This document shows, piece after piece, positions 1 to 6,110 of a stretch of DNA of 6,790 nucleotides. Location: NCBI GenBank assembly GCA_028688535.1, contig JAQTXY010000106.1, positions 1-6,790 on the forward strand, written 5' to 3'. The position numbers and the translations under genes are program-made. The notes under the pieces are model-generated. The model searched no databases. It was not told where the DNA came from and saw only the letters and a list, made by a program, of their open reading frames with translations. Within the stretch, counting starts at the first letter, position 1. Each line of letters begins with the position of its first letter. Origin of the DNA: Methanothrix sp. Its GTDB lineage: Archaea > Halobacteriota > Methanosarcinia > Methanotrichales > Methanotrichaceae.

Positions 1-1
1 G

Positions 2-1273
2 CGCTCGGGTGTAACCTGGAATGACGGCCAGCCTTTCACTGCCCAAGATGTCGCTTTTACTGTGCAGTACATCCAGGACCACCCCTACCAGTGGGTAGAC
101 TCAAGCATCATAGAGAAGGCAGAGGCGAGTGATGATAATACCGTCAAGATCACCCTAAAAAAGAATTATGCGCCTTTCCTGGACCAGGTGGCAGGCACCC
201 TGCCCATCATGCCTGAGCACGTCTATGATGATGTGAGCGATCCGGCCAATTTCAAGGATGATGCGGCACTAACCGGCACCGGACCCTTCAAGCTGGTCAA
301 TTACGATAAAACGCAGGGAACATACCTTTACGAGGCCAATGAGAACTACTACCAGGGAGCCCCGAAGGTAAAGCAGATCAAGTTCGTGAAGGTCAGCTTG
401 GAATTGTCCGCTGCCGCCTTAGAAAAGGGCGATGTGGATGCGGCGACTGTTCCCGGCGAGACCGTGGACGGCCTGGAGAATAAGGGCTTTGAGGTGGTGA
501 AGAGCACTCATGACTCGGTGGTCAAGATCATGGTCAACCATATGAAGGCTCCATTCTCAGATATCAAGTTCCGCCAGGCTCTCTACTATGCCATCGACCG
601 CGAGGAGTTGGTGGAGACCGGCCTGCGCGGCTACGCCCTGGAAGGTTGCCCCGGCCTATACGCCTCAGATAACCAGTGGTACAATGCTGATCAGAAGGAG
701 TATTCCTTCGATCCGGCAAAGGCCGGTCAGCTTCTCGAAGAACTGGGATACGAGAAGAAAGATGGCAGCCGGTATTACTCAAAAGCTGGCGAGCCTCTGA
801 CCATCGAACTCTTGGCCACCGCCACCACTGAAAGGCAGGGTGAACTTGTTGCCAAGCAGCTTAATGACGCAGGGATCCTAGTCAACCTGCGCACCGTCGA
901 CGCCAAGACACTAGACAGCCTTGTTCTTGCCTGGCAGTTCGATCTTACTATGAACAGTCACGGCGGTCTGGGTGGCGATCCGGCAATCTTGAACAAGCTT
1001 ATTCTGGATCAAAAAAGCTTCAACAGCGCCCGCTACGATGAAGACAAGACGCTAAATGGTCTGCTGGAAAGCCAGTTGGAAGAGATAGACTCTGTCAAGA
1101 GAATGGAGCTGGTGAAATCAGCTCAGGAGCTAATAGCCCAGGATCTGCCTGCTCTGCCCCTCTACTATGCCGACTCCTTCTGGGCATCCGATAACAAGGT
1201 CAGCTACTACTACACCTATGGCGGTGTGGGAAGTGGAGTTCCCATAGCTTTGAACAAGATGATCTTCGTTTGA
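2..1273 (+). CDS. nikA: ABC transporter solute-binding protein, family 5 (nickel/peptide type), 5' end missing
   Basis: This is the extracytoplasmic binding protein of a nickel/dipeptide-type ABC importer; it captures the substrate and delivers it to the NikBC permease. The frame is open from base 2, before the first possible start (GTG at 62), so the gene begins upstream. The 423 visible residues start with WNDGQPFTAQDVAFT, the hallmark segment of the SBP_bac_5 family. Further on are the family's GTGPFKLV stretch, an 'APFSDIKFRQALYYAIDREEL' region (from about nt 547) and a Lys/Glu-rich C-terminal lobe. Family members are usually 500-550 residues, so roughly 100 residues, including the signal peptide or lipobox, are missing. 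A histidine (codon at 959, context NSHGGLGGDP) lies where peptide-binding relatives often have a Trp/Asp-rich loop and could take part in ligand binding; this is inferred. Nickel specificity is inferred from nikR downstream; a peptide or another metal chelate remains possible. Confidence 0.88.
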   Translation, partial: RSGVTWNDGQPFTAQDVAFTVQYIQDHPYQWVDSSIIEKAEASDDNTVKITLKKNYAPFLDQVAGTLPIMPEHVYDDVSDPANFKDDAALTGTGPFKLVNYDKTQGTYLYEANENYYQGAPKVKQIKFVKVSLELSAAALEKGDVDAATVPGETVDGLENKGFEVVKSTHDSVVKIMVNHMKAPFSDIKFRQALYYAIDREELVETGLRGYALEGCPGLYASDNQWYNADQKEYSFDPAKAGQLLEELGYEKKDGSRYYSKAGEPLTIELLATATTERQGELVAKQLNDAGILVNLRTVDAKTLDSLVLAWQFDLTMNSHGGLGGDPAILNKLILDQKSFNSARYDEDKTLNGLLESQLEEIDSVKRMELVKSAQELIAQDLPALPLYYADSFWASDNKVSYYYTYGGVGSGVPIALNKMIFV

Positions 1274-1286
1274 TGGTTGAAGAGAT

Positions 1287-1320
1287 GACTGTGGTGTTCG
1301 GGCCGCAGTCTAGTTTTTTT
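1287..1320 (+). terminator. Hairpin plus T-tract terminator after nikA
   Basis: GACTGTGG (1287-1294) pairs with CCGCAGTC (1303-1310) as an 8-bp stem with one G-U pair around an 8-nt loop. It is followed by TAG and seven Ts (1314-1320). It begins 13 nt after the nikA stop codon. Archaeal termination mainly needs the T-tract, and here both elements are present. It would separate nikA from the downstream genes, or reduce read-through and leave more binding-protein mRNA than permease mRNA. Confidence 0.75.
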
Positions 1321-1322
1321 AA

Positions 1323-1330
1323 TTTATATT
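1323..1330 (+). promoter_or_regulatory. TATA-like box before the methyltransferase/nikBCDE genes
   Basis: TTTATATT, within a longer AT stretch (1311-1340), resembles the archaeal TATA box and lies directly after the nikA terminator. Transcription would start around 1350-1356, upstream of both possible starts of the next gene (1368 and 1443). The whole 1274-1442 spacer holds no convincing gene. A second AT-rich stretch at 1421-1434 is a weaker alternative. No purine-rich BRE is obvious before the TATA box because the terminator T-tract occupies that place. Confidence 0.45.
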
Positions 1331-1442
1331 TAATTTTTTCCAAAAACCTCATGCGAAAGAGTCTTAAATGATAGACCTAGATTCAGCAATATTATTACCT
1401 TATTGGATTTGCCACCAACATTTATCATTAAATACGTCGGAG

Positions 1443-1916
1443 ATGATGATAATAGCAAAAGAAATAGGTTCCTTTCTCATTCGCCCGATCGGTATAATTC
1501 ACACCCCTTATGCCCGTCGAGAGGAGATCCCCCGTCAGGGAAGGCTTTCTCAGGAGTTATGTGAGATCGAGGTCTTTCCTGAATTTGCCCCTGCCCTCAA
1601 GGACATCGAGCAATGCACGCACCTCTTCGTCATCTTCTGGCTGCATCAGGCGGACAGGAGCCGACTGACGGCCACTCCAAGGCAGGATGGCAGAGAGCAT
1701 GGAGTCTTTGCCACTCGCTCCCCAAACCGTCCCAATCCCCTGGCGCTGGACGTGGTAGACCTTTTGCATGTCAACGGCAATCGGCTGACGGTTAGGGGCA
1801 TGGATGCCCTGGATGGATCCCTATTGCTCGATATCAAGCCCTATTCGGCCGGGATTGACTGCATCCCCCAGGCCAGGATCGCCTGGCAGGAGGATGGCTC
1901 ACCTGCTGGTGATTGA
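1443..1916 (+). CDS. trmO: TsaA/TrmO-family SAM-dependent methyltransferase (UPF0066)
   Basis: Members of this family methylate N6-threonylcarbamoyladenosine at position 37 of tRNA using S-adenosylmethionine, as shown for bacterial TrmO (YaeB). The predicted 157-residue protein has the family marks in order: PIGIIHTPY (about 15-23), PRQG (30-33), the FVIFWLHQA segment (62-70), HGVFATRSPNRPNP (86-99) and DALDGSLLLDIKPY (121-134). It is a single-domain form, without the C-terminal extension of the E. coli enzyme. An upstream in-frame ATG at 1368 would add 25 residues, but that stretch is AT-rich, low-complexity and precedes the conserved domain. GGAG at 1439-1442 lies just before tandem ATGs at 1443 and 1446, so the start is uncertain among 1368, 1443 and 1446. 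The gene lies between nikA and nikB, 47 nt before nikB, which suggests co-transcription with the permeases. Whether its substrate is tRNA or something nickel-related is unknown. Confidence 0.85.
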   Translation: MMIIAKEIGSFLIRPIGIIHTPYARREEIPRQGRLSQELCEIEVFPEFAPALKDIEQCTHLFVIFWLHQADRSRLTATPRQDGREHGVFATRSPNRPNPLALDVVDLLHVNGNRLTVRGMDALDGSLLLDIKPYSAGIDCIPQARIAWQEDGSPAGD

Positions 1917-1952
1917 GATTTGGTGAAGCAGGATGATGCCGCTTTTTGTTCC

Positions 1953-1966
1953 AGGTGATGAATATG
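1953..1966 (+). promoter_or_regulatory. Shine-Dalgarno site that decides the nikB start
   Basis: AGGTGAT (1953-1959) matches the complement of the 16S rRNA 3' end and stands 4 nt before ATG 1964. Earlier in-frame starts (TTG 1946, GTG 1955, ATG 1958) lie before or inside this site and are less likely. Confidence 0.65.
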
Positions 1967-3001
1967 AGCGCGGATTGTAGCATCTCAATAGAGAGTGGCT
2001 CGCCCCACTCCTGGAAAGGGAACGCAGCTCGCTTTATTACGCAAAGGCTTCTCAATTACCTCATAGCATTGGGCGCTATCTTCTCCCTGAACTTCATCCT
2101 TCCCAGGCTCATGCCCAGCGATCCTCTGCATGCCATTTATGGTGATGTCGCTCTGGTAGCTATGACCGATGAGATGCAGGCCCATCTGATCCGACAGTTG
2201 TCTCTGGACAAATCCTGGTGGGATCAAATGCTAGCCTATCTATTGGGACTTTTGCAGGGCGACCTCGGTTTTTCCTACTACTACAGAGATCAGGTCTCTT
2301 TGGTGATATTGGGTGCTCTGCCCTGGACGCTTCTTCTCGTTGGCCTTGCCCTGATCATCGCCACGGCAATAGGCATAATTCTGGGAATAGAATCCGGTTA
2401 CAATCGCGGTTCTTCTCTTGATCGTGGACTGGTCGCATCTCTCATGTTCCTGAGCGGCTTTCCCGATTTTTTTATCGGCGTTCTGTTGCTCCTCATATTT
2501 GCCGTAAGCCTGGATGTGCTGCCTCTTTCCGGAGCGACCTCTCCTTATGCCGGATACGAAGGGCTATCCTATATTCTCGATGTTCTAGCGCATCTGGCTC
2601 TTCCTCTGGCCTCAATGGTCCTCGTACAGCTGGGGAGCATCTTCCTTTTGACAAGAAACACAGTCGTCACCTTGCTTGGTGAGGCATTCGTCCTCACCGC
2701 TCGGGCCAAAGGCTGCCCGGAAGGAGTTATTAAATATGCTCATGTGGGAAGAAACTCTCTTCTGCCGGTGACCACCGCCACGGGCATGGTTATCCCTCAT
2801 ATGATCACTCGCGTGCTCTTCATCGAGATTGTCTTCTCTTATCCGGGTATTGGCTCGCTTCTCAACACCGCAATTTCTGCCCGCGACTATCCGCTTATTC
2901 AGGGAATACTTCTCGTAGTCACATTGACCGTGTTGACCGTCAATTTTCTCGTAGATCTTCTCTACATGAAGCTTGATCCGAGGGTGAGATATGCATACTG
3001 A
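1964..3001 (+). CDS. nikB: ABC transporter permease NikB (DppB-like)
   Basis: This is one of two membrane subunits of the importer. The 345-residue protein has about six hydrophobic segments (roughly 28-47, 116-143, 156-182, 207-230, 270-293, 311-334), as expected for DppB/NikB proteins of 310-340 residues. Family features are the N-terminal FILPRLMPSDPL motif after the first membrane segment, a QLSLDKSWWDQ stretch, LLQGDLGFSYYY, and the cytoplasmic EAA loop (about 239-269, E240, G250, then GRNSLLPV), which docks on the ATPase. FSYPGIGSLL near 291-300 is also typical. A hydrophilic N-terminal tail of about 22 residues, slightly longer than usual, precedes the first membrane segment. The 3' end overlaps nikC by 11 nt, consistent with translational coupling. 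Substrate identity cannot be read from the permease itself; nickel is inferred from nikR. Confidence 0.9.
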   Translation: MSADCSISIESGSPHSWKGNAARFITQRLLNYLIALGAIFSLNFILPRLMPSDPLHAIYGDVALVAMTDEMQAHLIRQLSLDKSWWDQMLAYLLGLLQGDLGFSYYYRDQVSLVILGALPWTLLLVGLALIIATAIGIILGIESGYNRGSSLDRGLVASLMFLSGFPDFFIGVLLLLIFAVSLDVLPLSGATSPYAGYEGLSYILDVLAHLALPLASMVLVQLGSIFLLTRNTVVTLLGEAFVLTARAKGCPEGVIKYAHVGRNSLLPVTTATGMVIPHMITRVLFIEIVFSYPGIGSLLNTAISARDYPLIQGILLVVTLTVLTVNFLVDLLYMKLDPRVRYAY

Positions 3002-3842
3002 TCCGCTGGCAGAGATCTCTGAGGATCCGCTGGCAAGAATAGGCCTGATCATGCTGGCTGCAATTGCACTTATGGCTCTCTTTGCCCCCCTGCTGTCCGA
3101 TTATTCGCCGCATGATTACACCGGCAAGATCTTCAGCCCGCCAGATCTGGATCATCCTTTGGGAACGGACAGTGTTGGCCAGGACATATGGGTGAGGCTT
3201 CTTTACGGCGCAAGGACATCACTCATTGTGGCTGGAGCTGTGGCTATTCTCTCATCTTCATTAAGCGTGATTATCGGGGCCACTGCTGCACTTGCCGGTG
3301 GCTATTATGAGCGCTTTTGCATGAGATTAGTCGATGCGATAACCTCTCTTCCCACAATCGTTGTCATGATTCTTGTGGCAGCCTACCTTCGGCCCAGTCT
3401 AGCGCTTTTAATAATACTCATATCCGCTTTTTCCTGGCCGGTTGGTGCCAGGATTGTTCGCTCCCAAGTCCTCTCATTAAAGGAGAGGGTGCACATCAAT
3501 GCCTCCCGGACCTTTGGCGCCGGCAAGAGGCATATTATCTTTACCCATATCGTACCGGAACTCTCACCCATCATATCCTCCCTGATGATGCAAGATGCGA
3601 GAAGGGCAGTCTTTATGGAGGCTGGACTGGCGTTTCTGGGAGTGTCTGATCCAATGGTGATCAGCTGGGGAAAAATGATGCATCAGGCCCTGGCCTTCAC
3701 CTACCTGGATGTCTGGCAGTGGTGGCTGGTTCCCACAGGCCTTGCTCTCTCAGCAACGCTAATAGCCATCAGTTTTCTCTCCATCAGCTTGGAGACCGCT
3801 ATGGATCCGAGGCTGGCAAAAGGCAACACGAGGCTGAGATAA
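2991..3842 (+). CDS. nikC: ABC transporter permease NikC (DppC-like)
   Basis: This second permease subunit pairs with NikB to form the translocation path. The 283-residue length is normal for DppC/NikC. The order of features is a first membrane segment (about 16-35), the DppC signature HPLGTDSVGQDIWVRLLYGAR (about 55-75, with the conserved LGTD and GQD), further membrane segments (about 78-103, 119-146, 245-268), the EAA loop (about 164-195, with ASRTFGAGKR in its centre and HIVPE after it) and FLGVSDPMVISWGKMM (about 215-230). The start lies inside the end of nikB, with AGGGTGAG just upstream (2981-2988). The stop codon overlaps the next start as TAATG. Both overlaps indicate a single transcript and coupled synthesis of the subunits. 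Confidence 0.9.
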   Translation: MHTDPLAEISEDPLARIGLIMLAAIALMALFAPLLSDYSPHDYTGKIFSPPDLDHPLGTDSVGQDIWVRLLYGARTSLIVAGAVAILSSSLSVIIGATAALAGGYYERFCMRLVDAITSLPTIVVMILVAAYLRPSLALLIILISAFSWPVGARIVRSQVLSLKERVHINASRTFGAGKRHIIFTHIVPELSPIISSLMMQDARRAVFMEAGLAFLGVSDPMVISWGKMMHQALAFTYLDVWQWWLVPTGLALSATLIAISFLSISLETAMDPRLAKGNTRLR

Positions 3843-5554
3843 TGCTCTGCATTAAGGATCTAAAGGTCTCTTTCGGCAAGAGTCATATTTTAAGAGGAGT
3901 TGACCTCTGTCTGGAGAGAGGGGAATGCCTTGCTATGGTAGGAGAGTCAGGCGCCGGGAAGACAACACTGGGTCTATCCATCATGGGGCTGGCCAAAGGA
4001 TCGGCAACAGGGGAGATCTCTTTTCAGGGAAAGAATCTTCTGGCGATCTCTCTGGAAGAACTTCGCCTACTGAGAGGCAAAGAAATGGCCATGGTCTTTC
4101 AAAATGTTGAAGATGCACTCGACCCGGTGCAGCGCATAGTGGATCAGATAGCAGAGGGAATAATGGTCCATCGCAGCATCAGCACCAAGAATGCGAGGGA
4201 CATGGCTCTAAAGCATCTTCATTTCGTGGGTCTCAACAGTGAAAAAGCCAGGATGTATCCCCATCAGCTCAGCGGAGGTGAAAAGCAAAGGGTGCTTATT
4301 GCATTGGCCATGGTCAATGATCCAGATCTGTTGATACTCGATGAGCCAACGGCATCTCTTGATGCGCTTACCAAGGCAGAAATCATAAAGTTATTTCGAT
4401 CCGCTATTCTGGGAAGAATCTGCATTATTATAACCCACGACATCTCCCTGGCAGCGGCTCTGGCTGATAAGATAGCAGTCCTTTATGCCGGTCGAATTGT
4501 GGAGAATGGAAGTGCTCAGGATTTGATAAGAACGCCCCGCCATCCTTACACCCGCGGCCTGATCCGCTCCTATCCCACCATAACCGCCACCAAAGACCTG
4601 CAGGGCATTCCCGGACGCATGGATCATAGCCTATCGGGCTGTCCTTTTCACGAGCGCTGCACTCAGAGTATAGATATTTGCAGCAGAACGGTTCCGCAGC
4701 CGCTGGAGAAAGACGGCAGGATCATTGCCTGCCATAGAGGCGGAATTGTGCCACTTCTTGAGATCGAGCATCTCAGCCTGACCATTAATTCGTATTCTGC
4801 CTTAAGCGATGTGTCACTCTCCCTTTATGATGGTGAGACGCTGGCCCTGGTGGGTGAGAGCGGCTCTGGAAAGACCACTCTTTCGAAGGTCATTATGGGC
4901 ATTTACGAAGCGGATGATGGTGCAGTGGTCCTGGAAGGCAGCAAAGTTACAAAATGGGACGAAGCATTTTACCGCCGGGTGCAGATGATCTTCCAAAATC
5001 CCAAGGAGTCGGTCAGCCATCGCATGAATGTGCTGCAGGCAGTGCTCGAGCCCATGCAAGTACAGAAGATCGGCAGTCCCGAGGAGATGCATAAAAGGGC
5101 AAAAGAGGTTTTAGAATTGGTCGAGTTGCCGATTGACGATGATTTTCTCCAGAGGTACCCGCATGAGCTCTCCGGTGGTGAGATGCAGCGGGTAGCTATT
5201 GCCAGGGCGCTGGTCCTCGGCCCCAAGCTGCTGATTGCCGATGAGCCCACCTCGGCATTGGACCCGAGTGTTCAGGCCAAGATATTGAAGCTTCTCATGA
5301 ATCTGCAAGAGAAGATGGGACTGGCTATAATATTCATAACCCACGACATAGCTTTGGCAAGGAAGGTCAGCGATCAGATGGCGGTGATGCACAAGGGACG
5401 GATCGTTGAGGTGGGTGCGACAAATGAGATTCTCATCCACCCCCAGCACCACTATACTGGAAGGCTCGTAAATTGCGCTTATGGAAGATATGAGAAAGAA
5501 GATGGCGAAATTGACCGTATGGAGGAATCCCTCGCCATGAAACGATTTTGTTGA
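3842..5554 (+). CDS. nikDE: Fused NikD-NikE dual ATP-binding subunit
   Basis: One 570-residue chain carries both nucleotide-binding domains that drive the importer. Domain 1: Walker A GESGAGKTT (34-42), Q-loop Gln87, signature LSGGEKQR (143-150), Walker B LLILDEPT (163-170, catalytic Glu168), switch His199. It is followed by the oligopeptide-transporter C-terminal region with four cysteines (C267, C273, C280, C297). Domain 2: Walker A GESGSGKTT (338-346), Gln385, LSGGEMQR (443-450), LLIADEPT (463-470, Glu468), His501. Both active sites look complete. The start at 3842 is preferred because GAGG (3830-3833) stands 8 nt before it and it overlaps the nikC stop by 1 nt; the open frame extends back to 3719 but that part is inside nikC. 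Fused pairs occur in related systems such as E. coli YejF. The last 30 residues form a charged tail without recognised domain. Confidence 0.92.
   Translation: MLCIKDLKVSFGKSHILRGVDLCLERGECLAMVGESGAGKTTLGLSIMGLAKGSATGEISFQGKNLLAISLEELRLLRGKEMAMVFQNVEDALDPVQRIVDQIAEGIMVHRSISTKNARDMALKHLHFVGLNSEKARMYPHQLSGGEKQRVLIALAMVNDPDLLILDEPTASLDALTKAEIIKLFRSAILGRICIIITHDISLAAALADKIAVLYAGRIVENGSAQDLIRTPRHPYTRGLIRSYPTITATKDLQGIPGRMDHSLSGCPFHERCTQSIDICSRTVPQPLEKDGRIIACHRGGIVPLLEIEHLSLTINSYSALSDVSLSLYDGETLALVGESGSGKTTLSKVIMGIYEADDGAVVLEGSKVTKWDEAFYRRVQMIFQNPKESVSHRMNVLQAVLEPMQVQKIGSPEEMHKRAKEVLELVELPIDDDFLQRYPHELSGGEMQRVAIARALVLGPKLLIADEPTSALDPSVQAKILKLLMNLQEKMGLAIIFITHDIALARKVSDQMAVMHKGRIVEVGATNEILIHPQHHYTGRLVNCAYGRYEKEDGEIDRMEESLAMKRFC
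4737..4750 (+). promoter_or_regulatory. Possible internal ribosome binding site and GTG start for a separate NikE
   Basis: GAGG at 4737-4740 is followed after 7 nt by an in-frame GTG (4748). It lies exactly at the domain junction of the fused ATPase, where the product would begin (M/V)PLLEIEHLSL, a normal NikE amino terminus of about 268 residues. It may be a relic of two separate genes or a working internal start. The pairing is short, so it could be chance. Confidence 0.3.
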
Positions 5555-5586
5555 TTATTAATGGTGCCTTTGCACAGGCTATGATC

Positions 5587-5600
5587 CAAAAAGTTTAATA
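5587..5600 (+). promoter_or_regulatory. nikR promoter (BRE/TATA-like)
   Basis: An A-rich BRE-like run (CCAAAAAG, 5587-5593 region) precedes TTTAATA (5594-5600). Archaeal transcription would start about 22-26 nt downstream, near 5620-5626, leaving a leader of about 10-15 nt before the nikR ATG at 5635. This suggests nikR has its own transcript, besides any read-through from nikDE, after which no strong terminator is visible. Confidence 0.5.
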
Positions 5601-5612
5601 CTAAGTAGCATT

Positions 5613-5626
5613 TCAATATGTATTGA
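5613..5626. repeat. Short palindrome at the predicted nikR transcription start
   Basis: TCAATA-TG-TATTGA is a perfect 6-bp inverted repeat with a 2-nt centre, lying over the predicted transcription start of nikR. The position suits an operator. The half-sites are much closer together than those of known NikR operators, so the binding protein, if any, is not identified. Confidence 0.4.
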
Positions 5627-5634
5627 GACTACAT

Positions 5635-6057
5635 ATGGACCAAGAATTAATGAGGGTAGGCATCTCGCTGCCAGAAAATCTGCTTAATAAGTTTGATGAA
5701 ATCATCCTGCATCGAGGCTATTCTTCGCGCTCAGAGGGTGTCAGGGATGCCATAAGAAGTTACATCGTAAACTTCGAATGGATGAGCGATGTTCAAGGGG
5801 AACGTGTGGGCGTGATTACTATTGTCTATGCCCATTCTCAAAGAGGCCTGGAAGATAACCTCACAGAGATCCAACATGAATTTGGCGGCCTAATTCAATC
5901 CAGTTTGCACGTCCATTTGGATCATGATAATTGTCTGGAGGTTGTGGTGCTCAGGGGCGAGGGGCAGGATGTGAGAAAAGCAGCGGAGAGGATGATGTCC
6001 TTAAAGGGCGTAAAGCATGTCAAATTGACAACGACTTCGCTAGGCAAAGAACTCTAG
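5635..6057 (+). CDS. nikR: Nickel-responsive transcriptional regulator NikR
   Basis: NikR is a tetrameric ribbon-helix-helix repressor that binds Ni(II) in an ACT-like C-terminal domain and then represses nickel uptake genes. The 140-residue product has the DNA-binding domain at about 6-46 ([26 protein letters not shown]) and the nickel domain at about 57-135. All four Ni ligands of E. coli NikR (His76, His87, His89, Cys95) have counterparts with identical spacing: His81, His92, His94 and Cys100, the last three in [12 protein letters not shown]. The protein should therefore respond to nickel. ATG 5635 is the likely start; TTG 5623 would add four residues and overlaps the predicted transcription start, and ATG 5650 would remove five. 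The gene follows nikDE by 80 nt and has its own TATA-like box. The probable target is the nik locus, perhaps also nikR itself or the next gene. Confidence 0.95.
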   Translation: MDQELMRVGISLPENLLNKFDEIILHRGYSSRSEGVRDAIRSYIVNFEWMSDVQGERVGVITIVYAHSQRGLEDNLTEIQHEFGGLIQSSLHVHLDHDNCLEVVVLRGEGQDVRKAAERMMSLKGVKHVKLTTTSLGKEL

Positions 6058-6060
6058 CGG

Positions 6061-6069
6061 TCTTTTTTT
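6061..6069 (+). terminator. T-tract terminator after nikR
   Basis: TC followed by seven Ts begins 4 nt after the nikR stop codon. Archaeal RNA polymerase can terminate at such oligo-T stretches without a hairpin. No stable stem precedes it. Confidence 0.45.
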
Positions 6070-6100
6070 GCATTAATCATAGAGGGATTGCCATTAATGC
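6070..6100. repeat. Perfect inverted repeat GCATTAAT-N15-ATTAATGC, candidate operator
   Basis: The arms at 6070-6077 and 6093-6100 are exact reverse complements, and their centres are 23 bp apart. Known NikR operators have half-sites about 21-22 bp apart (E. coli GTATGA-N16-TCATAC), so the geometry is close to that of a NikR site; the half-site sequence differs. It lies between nikR and the TPR gene. Alternatively, in RNA it would form an 8-bp stem whose loop holds the AGAGGG ribosome binding site (6081-6086). Confidence 0.5.
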
Positions 6101-6110
6101 TAAAATTATT

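Noticed and set aside
2612..3052. Long open frame on the - strand (146 codons)
   Set aside because: It is the antisense shadow of nikB/nikC, with no recognisable domain, while the + strand encodes conserved permease motifs.
3719..3841. Upstream extension of the fused ATPase gene back to 3719
   Set aside because: It lies entirely within nikC, encodes no ABC-family sequence, and ATG 3842 has a good GAGG site and the normal 1-nt overlap.
5111..5452. Open frame on the - strand (113 codons) opposite nikE
   Set aside because: It is antisense to the conserved ABC signature and Walker B region and has no family features.
5564..5579. Hairpin after nikDE as a terminator (GTGC-CTTT-GCAC or GCCT-N6-AGGC)
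   Set aside because: The stems are only 4 bp and no T-tract follows, so termination is not supported.
6061..6100. T-tract plus inverted repeat read as one intrinsic terminator
   Set aside because: The T-tract precedes the stem on the + strand, and on the - strand the stem would be followed by As, so neither direction has the hairpin-then-U order.
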